A DNA stretch of 64,000 nt from Streptomyces rubradiris. GTDB taxonomy: Bacteria; Actinomycetota; Actinomycetes; Streptomycetales; Streptomycetaceae. The position numbers were made by a program, and so were the translations under genes. The stretch covers positions 4,824,001 to 4,888,000 of the forward strand of contig NZ_BNEA01000015.1 of assembly GCF_016860525.1 (NCBI RefSeq). Reading direction: 5' to 3'. Shown here in pieces: positions 46,312-55,702 of the stretch; positions within the stretch are counted from its first letter, which is position 1, and each line of letters starts with the position of its first letter. The notes below the pieces were generated by a model. That model had not been told where the DNA came from, ran no database searches, and saw only the letters and a list, made by a program, of their open reading frames with translations.

Positions 46312-47618
46312 GCATGCGAAGGACAGGCACAGCGGCCGGGAGCACGGCAGCCCTGCTGGTGCTCGGTGCGGCGGGCATCCTGCTGGGCCCGGCGGTGACG
46401 CCCGCGCGGGCGGCCGACGTGGCGTACGCCACCCGTTGCGTGCCGCCCGCGGGCATCGACCCCGTCGACGGCACCACCAAGGTCGGGATCACCGCACCGG
46501 CCACGGCCGAGGTGGGCGACACCGTGACCATCGGGTGGACGTTCGTCCAGGCCGCCTCCCGGAACCCGGACATCATCGACCTGCCCGCGAACTCGGTCCA
46601 GCCGTCGGGGGTGCTGAAGGCGGCCGGCGCGCAGACGGCCGACATCGCGATGCGGGGGCCCCGGGAGAACCCCGCGATCCCCAAGGGCGGCGCCATGGTG
46701 CTCTCCGCCATGAAGGGCACGCTGAAGCTGACCGCCGCGGGCGAGGTGACGCTGACCCCGGACGCGTACACCGTCAACGCGATGTCCACGGACACCGAGT
46801 GCGCGCCCAAGGAGACCGTGCCCAAAGCGGCGACGATCCGGGTGACGGCAGGCGGTGGCGGCACGTCCACCGCGACGCCCACCACCACGCCCAGTACGAC
46901 GCCGTCGGACACGGCGACCCCGACGCACACCGCCACCGCCACCCCCACGGCCACCGGCCGCACCGGCGGCACCGGGCAGTCCGGCTTCCCCGGCAAGGAG
47001 GTGCAGGTCCCGTACGCCTGCAAGACGCCGATCGGCGACAAGAGCGCGACCTCGCCGGTGCGGATCGACGCGCGGAAGGACGGCGGGAGCTACGCCCTCA
47101 CCGTGAAGTTCGGCAAGTCGGTGATGGACAGCCCGGCCGAGATCCCGAGGGGCTCGGTGAAGCCGTCCATGGAGGTGGTGCTGGGCGGCGCCGACAAGGG
47201 CACCGTGCACGTGGAGGGACCGGAGAACGCGGGACCGATCAAGGCAGGCGCCCCCATCGAGATCCCCGACCTCACCGGCACCTACAAGCCCGGCGCCAGC
47301 GGCTCCTCGACGCTCTCCCCGGGCGTGCTGACGGTCAAGGCGCTCGGTACGACCACGACGTGCACGCCGGTGAAGACGGCCGTCTCGCTCACCCTGGACA
47401 CCACGGAGCAGCCGGGCGGCGCGGCGGGCGGCACGTCGGCGGCGGGCGGGTCCTCGGGCACGGCCGCGACGGGCGGCGGCGCCGGCGGTGACGGCGGCCT
47501 CGCCGAGACCGGCGCGAGCGACCACGGCGCGCTGCGGGCCCTGGGCCTGGTGGCGGGCACGGCGGTCCTGCTGGGCGCCGCGGTGTTCACGCTGATGCCA
47601 CGGCGGAGGACCCGATAG
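46308..47618 (+). CDS. Secreted two-domain surface protein with LAxTG sortase E signal
   Basis: This 436-residue surface protein has a signal peptide at about 1-36 (TPARAAD) and a first beta domain at about 40-190. A Thr/Ala/Pro linker follows, then a second beta domain at about 232-365 (YACKTPIGDKSATSPVRI to VKALGTTTTCTPVK). A Gly/Ala linker leads to the sorting signal LAETG (398-402), a hydrophobic span and MPRRRTR. LAxTG is the motif used by Streptomyces class E sortases. The second domain aligns along its length with the domain of the protein at 43414-44151. GTG 46308 has GAAGGGA 5 bases upstream; ATG 46314 is a close alternative. Confidence 0.85.
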   Translation: MSMRRTGTAAGSTAALLVLGAAGILLGPAVTPARAADVAYATRCVPPAGIDPVDGTTKVGITAPATAEVGDTVTIGWTFVQAASRNPDIIDLPANSVQPSGVLKAAGAQTADIAMRGPRENPAIPKGGAMVLSAMKGTLKLTAAGEVTLTPDAYTVNAMSTDTECAPKETVPKAATIRVTAGGGGTSTATPTTTPSTTPSDTATPTHTATATPTATGRTGGTGQSGFPGKEVQVPYACKTPIGDKSATSPVRIDARKDGGSYALTVKFGKSVMDSPAEIPRGSVKPSMEVVLGGADKGTVHVEGPENAGPIKAGAPIEIPDLTGTYKPGASGSSTLSPGVLTVKALGTTTTCTPVKTAVSLTLDTTEQPGGAAGGTSAAGGSSGTAATGGGAGGDGGLAETGASDHGALRALGLVAGTAVLLGAAVFTLMPRRRTR

Positions 47619-47622
47619 CCGA

Positions 47623-47655
47623 AGGGCCGCCGCACCCACTGGGTGCGGCGGCCCT
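47623..47655. terminator. Bidirectional hairpin terminator
   Basis: AGGGCCGCCGCACCC (47623-47637) pairs perfectly with GGGTGCGGCGGCCCT (47641-47655), a 15-base-pair stem with a 3-base loop. It lies between the surface cluster and the convergent peptide transporter. Confidence 0.9.
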
Positions 47656-47684
47656 CCCGGCTCGGTCCCGACGGACCGGACGGA

Positions 47685-49190
47685 CTAGTTGATGTTGCCC
47701 ATCAGCTTCTTGACCTTGTTGCGGTACATCCACACCGCCACACCCGCGATCACGGCGAGCACGGCCTCCAGGGCGACGAAGCCCTTCTTGTCGAGGTTGA
47801 CGCCGCCGACGGCCGGGTTGGACAGCAGGGCGGTGACGGAGTCGCCCGCGGTCACCGCGAGGAACCAGACACCCATCATCTGGGAGGCGTACTTCTGCGG
47901 CGCCATCTTCGTGGTCACCGACAGACCCACCGGGGACAGCGTCAGCTCACCGACGGTCTGCACGAAGTAGATCGCGACCAGCCACAGCGCCGCGGCCTTG
48001 TGGCCGCCCTCGGCGATCGACAGCGGGGCGAGGAAGACGAAGAAGGACACACCGACCAGCACCAGACCGGAAGAGAACTTCACGATCGTGCTCGGCTCCT
48101 TGCCGCGCCGGTTCAGCCACAGCCACAGCCAGGCGAAGACCGGCGCCAGCGCCATGATCAGGACCGGGTTGACCGACTGGTACCAGGAGACCGGGAAGTC
48201 CCAGCCGAAGACCGAGTTCTCGGCGCCGTCCTTGGCGAACAGCGACAGGGTCGAGCCGCCCTGGTCGTAGATCATCCAGAAGACGGCGGCGGCCACGAAG
48301 AACCAGATGTACGCCGACACCTTCGAGCGCTCGCCCGCGTCCAGGTCCTTGTCCCGCATGATCCGGGCGATGACCAGGATCGGCACGATCAGGCCGATGA
48401 CGGTGAGCGGGATCAGCGCCCAGTTCAGGGTGAAGTGACCGGTGCCGCCGACGACGCCGTAGAACACCGCGGCGACGGCCAGCCAGATCAGGCCCTTGCG
48501 CAGCGTGGCGGCCTTCTGCTCGGCGGTCAGCGGGGTCGGGACCTCGCTGCTCTTCGGGTTCAGGTGACGGCCGCCCAGCAGGTACTGGACCAGCCCCAGC
48601 GCCATGCCGAGCGCGGCCAGCGCGAAGCCCAGGTGCCAGTTGACGTTCTCGCCGATGGTGCCGATGACCAGCGGGGCGACGAAGGCGCCGAGGTTGATGC
48701 CGATGTAGAAGAGCGTGAAGCCACCGTCCCGGCGCGGGTCCTCCGGGCCGTTGTAGAGGTGGCCGACCATCGTGGAGATGTTGGCCTTCAGCAGACCCGA
48801 ACCGATGGCGACGAACACCAGGCCGACGTAGAAGCTCGCGGCGAAGGGGACCGCCAGGCACAGGTGGCCCAGCATGATGACCGCGCCCGCGACGGCGACC
48901 GTCTTGCGCGGGCCGAGCAGGCGGTCGGCGAACCAGCCGCCGGGCAGGGCGAGCAGGTAGACGAGCGACAGGTACACCGCGTAGATCGCACTCGCCGTGC
49001 CACCGTTGAGGTGCAGGCCACCCGGGGCCACCAGGTACAGCGGGAGCAGGGCCCTCATGCCGTAGTAGGAGAAACGCTCCCACATCTCGGTCATGAAGAG
49101 AGTGGCCAGTCCGCGGGGGTGGCCGAAGAAGGTCTTCTCGGAACCGGGGGTGCCCGGTCGGACCGAGTCCTTCGTCAGGCTGGACGCCAT
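47685..49190 (-). CDS. POT/PTR2-family peptide:proton symporter
   Basis: This 501-residue major-facilitator protein of the proton-dependent oligopeptide transporter family has 12-14 spans. It carries the N-terminal ExxERFSYYGMRA motif (MWERFSYYGMRALLPLY, about 31-47) that marks POT transporters. A DGGFTLFYIGINLGAFVAPLV segment (PTR2 signature) and a WFLAVTAGDSVTALL region follow. It imports di- and tripeptides with protons. AAGGAA precedes ATG 49190. The leader contains a hairpin and a 16-base palindrome. A plus-strand two-component system is divergently oriented from it. Confidence 0.92.
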   Translation of the reverse strand: MASSLTKDSVRPGTPGSEKTFFGHPRGLATLFMTEMWERFSYYGMRALLPLYLVAPGGLHLNGGTASAIYAVYLSLVYLLALPGGWFADRLLGPRKTVAVAGAVIMLGHLCLAVPFAASFYVGLVFVAIGSGLLKANISTMVGHLYNGPEDPRRDGGFTLFYIGINLGAFVAPLVIGTIGENVNWHLGFALAALGMALGLVQYLLGGRHLNPKSSEVPTPLTAEQKAATLRKGLIWLAVAAVFYGVVGGTGHFTLNWALIPLTVIGLIVPILVIARIMRDKDLDAGERSKVSAYIWFFVAAAVFWMIYDQGGSTLSLFAKDGAENSVFGWDFPVSWYQSVNPVLIMALAPVFAWLWLWLNRRGKEPSTIVKFSSGLVLVGVSFFVFLAPLSIAEGGHKAAALWLVAIYFVQTVGELTLSPVGLSVTTKMAPQKYASQMMGVWFLAVTAGDSVTALLSNPAVGGVNLDKKGFVALEAVLAVIAGVAVWMYRNKVKKLMGNIN

Positions 49191-49238
49191 GGTCGTTCCT
49201 TGCTGGTCGGGACGCGCGGCTGGAGCGTTGCGCGCCCG

Positions 49239-49282
49239 GTGGGGGTGCGGCCGGCACCGGCAGGTCGGCCGGCCACCCCCAC
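49239..49282 (-). promoter_or_regulatory. Leader hairpin upstream of the peptide transporter
   Basis: GTGGGGGT (49239-49246) pairs with ACCCCCAC (49275-49282), and GGCCGGC pairs with GCCGGCC inside, forming a long interrupted stem about 49 bases upstream of the transporter start codon. It may be a 5'-UTR regulatory structure. Confidence 0.45.
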
Positions 49283-49394
49283 GCCCAGGGGGAGTCCGCC
49301 CCCGGATCACGGAGGCGGCGGACGGCGACCACCGGGATCCACGCCCCACACGCGTCGCTGCGCCCGGAGCCCGGCCAGAGGTCATTCCTTTCAA

Positions 49395-49410
49395 GGCTGA
49401 TCGATCAGCC
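49395..49410. promoter_or_regulatory. Perfect 16-base palindrome GGCTGATCGATCAGCC
   Basis: The element is a perfect self-complementary 16-mer in the divergent gap, about 205 bases upstream of the transporter start and 274 upstream of the response regulator. It resembles a dimeric regulator site; the regulator is unknown. Confidence 0.5.
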
Positions 49411-49683
49411 CGTACACAAAAGAGACCTTCAGCGTCGACTGCTCGCCAAAGGTCCCCGGTGCGTACTACAGGCGTTCAGGTCACCATACGGCAGGACAGT
49501 GCCGGATATGGAAGGACTTGAGACGCGGATCACAGGTGTCGCGGGAACCGCGCAACCGGTTTCGAAGGTCTCCACTACGATCGCATCCCCAGGTCAATGG
49601 TTCGTACCAGCCGGATGCGAAGGTAAGAGGCCGGGAAAGCGATCACGCCCCGGCACCGTACACGGGCGGACTACCATCACCCC

Positions 49684-50361
49684 ATGACCCGTGTACTGCT
49701 CGCCGAGGACGACGCGTCCATCTCGGAGCCGCTGGCCCGCGCCCTGCGCCGGGAAGGTTACGAGGTCGAGGTGCGCGAGGACGGACCCGCCGCGCTCGAC
49801 GCCGGACTGCAGGGCGGCGTCGACCTGGTCGTGCTGGACCTGGGGCTGCCCGGCATGGACGGCCTGGAGGTCGCCCGCCGGCTGCGGGCCGACGGCCACA
49901 CCGTGCCGATCCTCATCCTGACCGCGCGGGCCGACGAGGTGGACACCGTCGTCGGCCTCGACGCGGGCGCCGACGACTACGTCACCAAGCCCTTCCGGCT
50001 CGCCGAACTGCTCGCCCGGGTGCGGGCGCTGCTGCGCCGCGGGTCCGCCGAGCCGCAGCAGCCGCCGGCCACGCACGGGGTGCGCATCGACGTCGAGTCG
50101 CACCGCGCGTGGATGGGCGACGAGGAGCTCCAGCTGACCGCCAAGGAGTTCGACCTGCTGCGGGTGCTGGTGCGGGACGCCGGCCGCGTGGTCACCCGGG
50201 ACCAGCTGATGCGCGAGGTCTGGGACACCACCTGGTGGTCGTCGACCAAGACCCTCGACATGCACATCTCCTGGCTGCGCAAGAAGCTCGGCGACGACGC
50301 GGCGAACCCCCGGTACATCGCGACGGTGCGCGGCGTGGGCTTCCGCTTCGAGAAGAGCTGA
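49684..50361 (+). CDS. OmpR/PhoB-family response regulator
   Basis: This 225-residue response regulator has a receiver domain at 1-120 with acidic pocket E8-D9-D10, phospho-acceptor D52 (VVLDLGLPGMDG) and K102 (DDYVTKPF). A C-terminal winged helix (about 130-223; ELQLTAKEFDLLRVLVRDAGRVVTRDQLMREVW and the final RYIATVRGVGFRFEK) follows. It begins at ATG 49684 without a Shine-Dalgarno, with TACCAT 6 bases before, so probably leaderless. The cognate kinase is 37 bases downstream. The signal is unknown. Confidence 0.95.
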   Translation: MTRVLLAEDDASISEPLARALRREGYEVEVREDGPAALDAGLQGGVDLVVLDLGLPGMDGLEVARRLRADGHTVPILILTARADEVDTVVGLDAGADDYVTKPFRLAELLARVRALLRRGSAEPQQPPATHGVRIDVESHRAWMGDEELQLTAKEFDLLRVLVRDAGRVVTRDQLMREVWDTTWWSSTKTLDMHISWLRKKLGDDAANPRYIATVRGVGFRFEKS

Positions 50362-50398
50362 GCCGGGCCGGGCCGGCGATCACCCCAGGTAACGGACC

Positions 50399-51673
50399 AT
50401 GCGTCGACGTCTCATCCAGTCCACCCTCGCCGTCGTGCTGGTGGTGATCGCCGTCTTCGGTGTCTCGCTCGTCGCCGTCGAGACCCGGACCATCAGCGAC
50501 AGCGCCCAGGAGCGGGTCGAGTCGGAGGCGGTGCGGCTGGCCAGCATCGTGGACAGCCGGCTGCTGGCCGCGGAGAACGTGAACGCGGACGTGCTGCGCA
50601 ACCCGGTCAGCAAGGACCAGTACGCGGTCATCCGCATGCCCGGCAAGGCGCCCATAGAGATCGGCGAGAAGCCCGAGGGCGACACCATCCAGTTCACGCA
50701 GCGCGGCGAGGAGGGCGAGACGGTCACCGTGCAGGAGCCCCGCTCCGCGGTGACCCGCGAGGTCGGCCGGACGCTGCTGATCATCGGGCTGGTCGCGCTG
50801 CTCGCGGTGGTCGCGGCCGTGCTGCTCGCCCTCAGGCAGGCGGGCCGGCTCGCCTCCCCGCTGACCGACCTCGCCGAGACCGCCGAACGCCTCGGCTCCG
50901 GCGACCCGCGCCCCCGGCACCGGCGGTACGGCGTGCCCGAGCTGGACCGGGTAGCCGATGTGCTGGACTCCTCCGCCGAGCGGATCGCGCGCATGCTGAC
51001 CGCCGAGCGGCGCCTCGCGGCCGACGCCTCGCACCAGCTCCGCACCCCGCTCACCGCCCTGTCCATGCGGCTGGAGGAGATCACCCTCACCGGCGACCTG
51101 GAGACGGTGAAGGAGGAGGCCACCATCGCGCTGACACAGGTGGAGCGGCTGACCGATGTGGTGGAGCGGCTGCTGACCAACTCGCGCGACCCGCGCACCG
51201 GCTCCGCGGTCGCCTTCGACCTGGACGAGGTCATCCAGCAGCAGCTCGCCGAGTGGCGGCCCGCCTACCGCAGCGCCGGCCGGGCCATCGTCAGCTCCGG
51301 CAAGCGGCACCTGACGGCGGTGGGCACGCCGGGCGCGGTCGCCCAGGTGCTGGCCGCGCTGATCGAGAACTCGCTGATGCACGGCGGCGGCACGGTGGCC
51401 CTGCGCACCCGGGTCACCGGCAACCAGGCCGTGATCGAGGTGACCGACGAGGGGCCGGGGGTGCCGGCCGACCTCGGTGCGCGGATCTTCGAGCGGACGA
51501 TCAGCGGGCGGAACTCCACAGGCATCGGCCTGGCCGTCGCGCGGGACCTCGCGGAGGCCGACGGCGGCCGGCTGGAGCTGCTCCAGGCGCAGCCCCCGGT
51601 CTTCGGCCTGTTCCTCTCCCGCACGCCCCCGCCGCCCAAGGCGGAGGAGGAGCACCGGTCGACGGTCCGCTGA
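50399..51673 (+). CDS. Sensor histidine kinase
   Basis: This 424-residue membrane kinase has span 1 at about 7-27 and an extracytoplasmic sensor of about 90 residues. Span 2 (about 123-146) and a HAMP-like linker lead to the HisKA domain with ASHQLRTPL, phosphohistidine H212. The HATPase has the N-box ALIENSLMHGG, G1 VTDEGPGVP and G2 RNSTGIGLAVARDLAEADGG. The C-terminus is a Pro-rich tail. It pairs with the OmpR-type regulator immediately upstream. Confidence 0.94.
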   Translation: MRRRLIQSTLAVVLVVIAVFGVSLVAVETRTISDSAQERVESEAVRLASIVDSRLLAAENVNADVLRNPVSKDQYAVIRMPGKAPIEIGEKPEGDTIQFTQRGEEGETVTVQEPRSAVTREVGRTLLIIGLVALLAVVAAVLLALRQAGRLASPLTDLAETAERLGSGDPRPRHRRYGVPELDRVADVLDSSAERIARMLTAERRLAADASHQLRTPLTALSMRLEEITLTGDLETVKEEATIALTQVERLTDVVERLLTNSRDPRTGSAVAFDLDEVIQQQLAEWRPAYRSAGRAIVSSGKRHLTAVGTPGAVAQVLAALIENSLMHGGGTVALRTRVTGNQAVIEVTDEGPGVPADLGARIFERTISGRNSTGIGLAVARDLAEADGGRLELLQAQPPVFGLFLSRTPPPPKAEEEHRSTVR

Positions 51674-51706
51674 CGGGAGCGCGGCGACCGCTACGGAACC
51701 GGCCCC

Positions 51707-52210
51707 CTACGGGACCCGCTGCCGGTGCGCGGGCCGCCTGGGCTCCTGCTTCAGAATCGATTCCGCACCCGCCACGGCCTCCCCGGCCGGCAGTGTCCGG
51801 AACACCCAGGTGCGGTAGGACCAGAACCGGAACAGCGTCGCCACACCGATGCCGACGAACTTGAAGACGTTGCTCTGCAGCGGGGTGTCCCACCCGAAGC
51901 CGTACGTCGCCAGGTACAGCACGCCGTTCTCGATCACCAGGCCGGCCGCGCTGAACAGCAGGAACAGCACCAGTTCCCGGGTGCGCCCGCCCTTGTCGCG
52001 GTCGCGGTAGGTCCAGTACCGGAAGCCGACGTAGTTGAAGACGATGGCCACGACGGTCGCGATGATGCTCGCCCGTACCACCGGCAGGTCCGACATGTTC
52101 CGGACCAGGTTGAACACTCCGAGGTTCACGAGGACCCCGGCCCCGCCGACGGCGCCGAATTTCGCCATCTCGCGTACGAGCCGTTGCAGCCTCTCGGAAC
52201 GAGGTTCCAT
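51707..52210 (-). CDS. GtrA-family membrane protein
   Basis: This 167-residue protein has four predicted spans between about 15 and 135, with typical GtrA pattern: RLVREMAKFGAVGGAGVLVNLGVFNLV, IVFNYVGFRYWTYRDRD and NVFKFVGIGVATLFRFWSYRTWVFR. GtrA proteins are thought to flip polyprenyl-linked sugars for cell-envelope glycosylation. ATG 52210 has GGGAG upstream. The basic C-terminal tail (KQEPRRPAHRQRVP) is soluble. It is divergent from purK, with 192 bases between, and convergent with the sensor kinase gene. Confidence 0.88.
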   Translation of the reverse strand: MEPRSERLQRLVREMAKFGAVGGAGVLVNLGVFNLVRNMSDLPVVRASIIATVVAIVFNYVGFRYWTYRDRDKGGRTRELVLFLLFSAAGLVIENGVLYLATYGFGWDTPLQSNVFKFVGIGVATLFRFWSYRTWVFRTLPAGEAVAGAESILKQEPRRPAHRQRVP

Positions 52211-52402
52211 GGCTGGGCAGCTCCCGTCGGTAGGGTTCGACAACCCCGCCATGCTAGCCGTGCGGGCCCCGGCGCGCCCATGGACCGGCCCACAGCCGGG
52301 AAACAGGCTGGAAAACAGGCCGGAAAGAGATGGGGAAGCGTCGGGTAAGAGTTCATGGAGGGAGGCGATCCGGCCACCCCGTACGGCCGATACCCTAAGG
52401 GT

Positions 52403-53542
52403 GTGACGTTCCCGGTAGTCGGCATGGTCGGCGGGGGGCAGCTCGCGCGTATGACGCACGAGGCGGGCATCCCGTTGGGCATCAGGTTCAAGCTCCTCAG
52501 TGACACCCCTCAGGATTCCGCGGCGCAGGTCGTGAGCGATGTCGTCATCGGCGACTACCGCGACCTGGACACGCTGCGCGAGTTCGCGCGCGGATGCGAC
52601 GTGATCACCTTCGATCACGAACACGTCCCCACCGAGCACCTACGGGCCCTGGAGGCGGACGGCATTCCCGTGCGCCCGGGGCCCGACGCGCTGGTGCACG
52701 CCCAGGACAAGGGCGTGATGCGGGCGAAGCTCGACGCGATCGGCATCCCGTGCCCCCGGCACCGGATCGTGGCCGACCCCGAGGACGTGGTGCGGTTCGC
52801 GGCCGAGGGCGAGGGCTTCCCCGTCGTCCTCAAGACGGTCCGCGGCGGCTACGACGGCAAGGGCGTGTGGGTCGTGGAGAACCCCGAGGAGGCCGCGGAG
52901 CCGTTCCGCGCCGGCGTCCCCGTCCTCGCCGAGGAGAAGGTCGACTACGTCCGCGAGCTGGCCGCCAACGTCGTCCGCTCCCCGCACGGCCAGGCCGTCG
53001 CCTACCCGGTGGTGGAGTCCCGGCAGGTGGACGGCGTGTGCGACACCGTGATCGCGCCCGCCCCGGACCTGCCCGAGGACCTCGCCCTGCACGCCGAGCG
53101 GCTGGCCCTGAGCATCGCCAAGGAACTGGACGTCGTCGGACACCTCGCCGTCGAGCTGTTCCAGACCCGCGACGGCCGCGTCCTGGTCAACGAGCTGGCG
53201 ATGCGCCCGCACAACTCCGGCCACTGGTCCATGGACGGCGCGATCACCTCGCAGTTCGCCAACCACGTCCGCGCGGTCCTGGACCTGCCGCTGGGCGACC
53301 CGCGTCCGCGCGCCAAGTGGACGGTCATGGTCAACGTCCTGGGCGGCGACTTCCCGGACATGTACTCCGCGTACTTGCACTGCATGGCCCGGGACCCCAA
53401 GCTCAAGATCCACATGTACGGCAAGGACGTGAAGCCCGGCCGCAAGGTCGGACACGTCAACACCTACGGCGACGACCTGGACGACGTGCTGGAGCGCGCC
53501 CGTCACGCAGCCGGCTACCTGAGAGGCACGATCACCGAATGA
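52403..53542 (+). CDS. purK: N5-carboxyaminoimidazole ribonucleotide synthase
   Basis: This 379-residue ATP-grasp enzyme makes N5-CAIR from AIR, bicarbonate and ATP in purine synthesis. It opens [22 protein letters not shown], with ATP-grasp blocks [40 protein letters not shown] and [30 protein letters not shown], the PurK signature. TACCCT at 52391-52396 lies 6 bases before GTG 52403, suggesting leaderless translation. The stop overlaps purE (ATGA). Confidence 0.96.
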   Translation: MTFPVVGMVGGGQLARMTHEAGIPLGIRFKLLSDTPQDSAAQVVSDVVIGDYRDLDTLREFARGCDVITFDHEHVPTEHLRALEADGIPVRPGPDALVHAQDKGVMRAKLDAIGIPCPRHRIVADPEDVVRFAAEGEGFPVVLKTVRGGYDGKGVWVVENPEEAAEPFRAGVPVLAEEKVDYVRELAANVVRSPHGQAVAYPVVESRQVDGVCDTVIAPAPDLPEDLALHAERLALSIAKELDVVGHLAVELFQTRDGRVLVNELAMRPHNSGHWSMDGAITSQFANHVRAVLDLPLGDPRPRAKWTVMVNVLGGDFPDMYSAYLHCMARDPKLKIHMYGKDVKPGRKVGHVNTYGDDLDDVLERARHAAGYLRGTITE

Positions 53543-54060
53543 GCCCAGTTGTAGGCATCGTCATGGGGTCGGACTCGGACTGGCCCGTCATGGAGGGCGC
53601 CGCCAAGGCCCTGGACGAGTTCGAGATCGCCTACGAGGTCGACGTCGTCTCCGCGCACCGCATGCCCCGCGAGATGATCACCTACGGCGAGCAGGCCGCC
53701 GACCGCGGACTGAAGGTGATCATCGCGGGCGCGGGCGGCGCCGCCCACCTGCCCGGCATGCTCGCCTCCGTCACCCCGCTGCCGGTCATCGGCGTGCCCG
53801 TGCCGCTGAAGTACCTCGACGGCATGGACTCGCTGCTGTCCATCGTGCAGATGCCGGCCGGCGTCCCGGTCGCCACGGTCTCCGTGGCCGGCGCCCGCAA
53901 CGCCGGTCTGCTCGCGGCCCGGATGCTCGCCGCGCACGACGAGGAACTGCTGCACCGGATGCGCGACTTCCAGCAGGACCTGAACGACCAGGCCACCGAG
54001 AAGGGCAAGCGGCTGCGCGCCAAGGTCGAGGGCGCGAGCGGCTTCGGCTTCGGGAAGTGA
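53539..54060 (+). CDS. purE: N5-CAIR mutase
   Basis: This 173-residue class I PurE moves the carboxyl group of N5-CAIR to give CAIR. It has the SDSDWPVM phosphate-binding loop, VVSAHRMP with the catalytic histidine, [13 protein letters not shown] and [11 protein letters not shown], all in family positions. ATG 53539 overlaps the purK stop, so the two are translationally coupled, as their sequential reactions suggest. The C-terminal 20 residues are a basic extension ending in SGFGFGK. Confidence 0.97.
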   Translation: MSPVVGIVMGSDSDWPVMEGAAKALDEFEIAYEVDVVSAHRMPREMITYGEQAADRGLKVIIAGAGGAAHLPGMLASVTPLPVIGVPVPLKYLDGMDSLLSIVQMPAGVPVATVSVAGARNAGLLAARMLAAHDEELLHRMRDFQQDLNDQATEKGKRLRAKVEGASGFGFGK

Positions 54061-54065
54061 CCGGC

Positions 54066-55259
54066 ATGGGCGCGCTGGAGGAGGTCCGGGAACTGCTGCG
54101 CGAGTTCCCGGTCGTGGACGGCCACAACGACCTGCCGTGGGCGCTGCGCGAGCAGGTCCGCTACGACCTCGACGCCCTGGACATCGCCGGGGACCGCCGC
54201 GACCGGCTGCACACCGACCTGCCGCGGCTGCGCGCGGGCGGGGTCGGCGCCCAGTACTGGTCGGTGTACGTGCCGGCCGAGCAGCCGGACCCGGTCGCGG
54301 CCACCCTGGAGCAGATCGACTGCGTCCGCCGGATGCTGGAGCGCTACCCGGCGGACCTGGCGCCCGCGCGGACCGCCGCCGACCTGGAGACGGCCCGCGC
54401 CGAGGGCCGTATCGCCTCCCTCATGGGCGCCGAGGGCGGCCACTCCATCGCCAACTCCCTGGGCACCCTGCGCGCCCTGCACGCGCTCGGCGTGCGCTAC
54501 CTGACGCTCACCCACAACTCCAACGTGGACTGGGCGGACTCCGCGACCGACGTGCCCAGGGCCGGCGGCCTGACCGCCTTCGGCCGCGAGGTGGTCCGGG
54601 AGATGAACCGGCTCGGCATGCTCGTCGACCTCTCCCACGTGGCCGCCACCACCATGCGGGACGCGCTGGACGCCTCCGCCGCGCCGGTGATCTTCTCGCA
54701 CTCCTCCGCCCGCGCGGTCTGCGACCACCCGCGCAACATCCCCGACGACGTCCTGGAGCGGCTGCCCGCCAACGGCGGCGTGGCGATGGTGACGTTCGTG
54801 CCCAAGTTCGTGCTCCAGGCCGCCGTCGACTGGACGGCCGCCGCCGACGAGAACCTGCGCGCCCACGGGCTGCACCACCTGGACACCAGCCCCGAGGCGA
54901 TGCGGCTGCACCGCGCCTTCGAGGAGCGCCACCCGCGCCCGGTCGCCACGGTGTCCGTGGTGGCCGACCACCTGGACCACATGCGCGAGGTGGCCGGCAT
55001 CGACCACCTGGGCATCGGCGGCGACTACGACGGCACCGCGTTCACCCCGGACGGCCTGGACGACGTCTCCGGCTACCCGAACCTCCTCGCCGAGCTGCTG
55101 GACCGCGGCTGGTCCCGCACCGACCTGGCCAAGCTCACCTGGCGCAACGCGGTACGCGTGCTGGGCGCGGCGGAGGACGTGGCCCGCGATCTCCAGGCCA
55201 CCCGCGGCCCCTCCCTCGCCACCATCGGCGAACTGGACGGCACACCCGGCGAGAGCTGA
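54066..55259 (+). CDS. Membrane dipeptidase (M19, renal-dipeptidase family)
   Basis: This 397-residue zinc dipeptidase has the metal motif [11 protein letters not shown] (H20, D22). Further motifs are [58 protein letters not shown] and [10 protein letters not shown], with later zinc ligands and substrate residues. No signal peptide is present, so it is cytosolic. ATG 54066 has GGGAAG at reasonable distance; GTG 54057, overlapping the purE stop, lies too close to it. It follows purE by 5 bases and is probably transcribed with the pur pair. Family members cleave dipeptides, including D-amino acid and cysteinyl-glycine forms. Confidence 0.92.
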   Translation: MGALEEVRELLREFPVVDGHNDLPWALREQVRYDLDALDIAGDRRDRLHTDLPRLRAGGVGAQYWSVYVPAEQPDPVAATLEQIDCVRRMLERYPADLAPARTAADLETARAEGRIASLMGAEGGHSIANSLGTLRALHALGVRYLTLTHNSNVDWADSATDVPRAGGLTAFGREVVREMNRLGMLVDLSHVAATTMRDALDASAAPVIFSHSSARAVCDHPRNIPDDVLERLPANGGVAMVTFVPKFVLQAAVDWTAAADENLRAHGLHHLDTSPEAMRLHRAFEERHPRPVATVSVVADHLDHMREVAGIDHLGIGGDYDGTAFTPDGLDDVSGYPNLLAELLDRGWSRTDLAKLTWRNAVRVLGAAEDVARDLQATRGPSLATIGELDGTPGES

Positions 55260-55278
55260 CCGGGACGTCCGAGGGTCC

Positions 55279-55671
55279 TCACGTGTGCTCGATCCGGCAC
55301 AGGCAGAACGGATGCCCGGCCGGGTCGGCGTACACCTGGAAGTCCTTCTTCCCGCGGTCCTCCAGGTCCAGCGGACGGGCGCCGAGCGCGAGCACCCGCT
55401 CGTGGGCGGCGTCGATGTCCGCCCAGGTCGGGCCCGCGTCGAAGTCGATGTGGAGCTGCTGGCCGTTGCGGTCGGCGCGCGGCCACTCCGGCGGTGTGTG
55501 GCCCTCGGCCCGCTGGAAGGCCAGCCGGGGCCCGTCCGGCACCTGGAGGACGACCCAGTCGTCGTCCTCGGGCTCCGGGGTGCCCCCGGCCACCGCCGCG
55601 TAGAAGGCGGCCAGGCGGTGCGGGTCGGGACAGTCGAGCACGACGGTACGGAAACGGGCCACGGGTGCCAT
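55279..55671 (-). CDS. VOC (glyoxalase/bleomycin-resistance fold) protein
   Basis: This 130-residue VOC-fold protein starts FRTVVLDCPDPHRLAAFYAAVAGG with the first beta-alpha-beta motif, continues with LQVPDGPRLAFQRAEGHTPPEWP, QQLHIDFDAG, and ends FQVYADPAGHPFCLCRIEHT. Substrate is unknown. The gene is a tandem paralogue of the next (55703-56062) with the same DCPDP, FQRAxGxxPPxWP and VYADPAGHPFCLC blocks. GGAGG precedes ATG 55671. The two run in the same direction with 31 bases between and are divergent from a CGNR regulator. Confidence 0.85.
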   Translation of the reverse strand: MAPVARFRTVVLDCPDPHRLAAFYAAVAGGTPEPEDDDWVVLQVPDGPRLAFQRAEGHTPPEWPRADRNGQQLHIDFDAGPTWADIDAAHERVLALGARPLDLEDRGKKDFQVYADPAGHPFCLCRIEHT

Positions 55672-55702
55672 GGGTCCTCCGGTTTCTGGTGTTCGAGAGA
55701 TC

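Larger units (their letters stand above)
49191..49683. other. Divergent gap between peptide transporter and response regulator
   Basis: These 493 bases contain no gene. Besides the leader hairpin (49239-49282) and the palindrome at 49395-49410, the half nearest the response regulator is of more moderate GC. It includes TACCAT at 49672-49677, 6 bases before the regulator ATG, pointing to a leaderless transcript. Confidence 0.65.
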
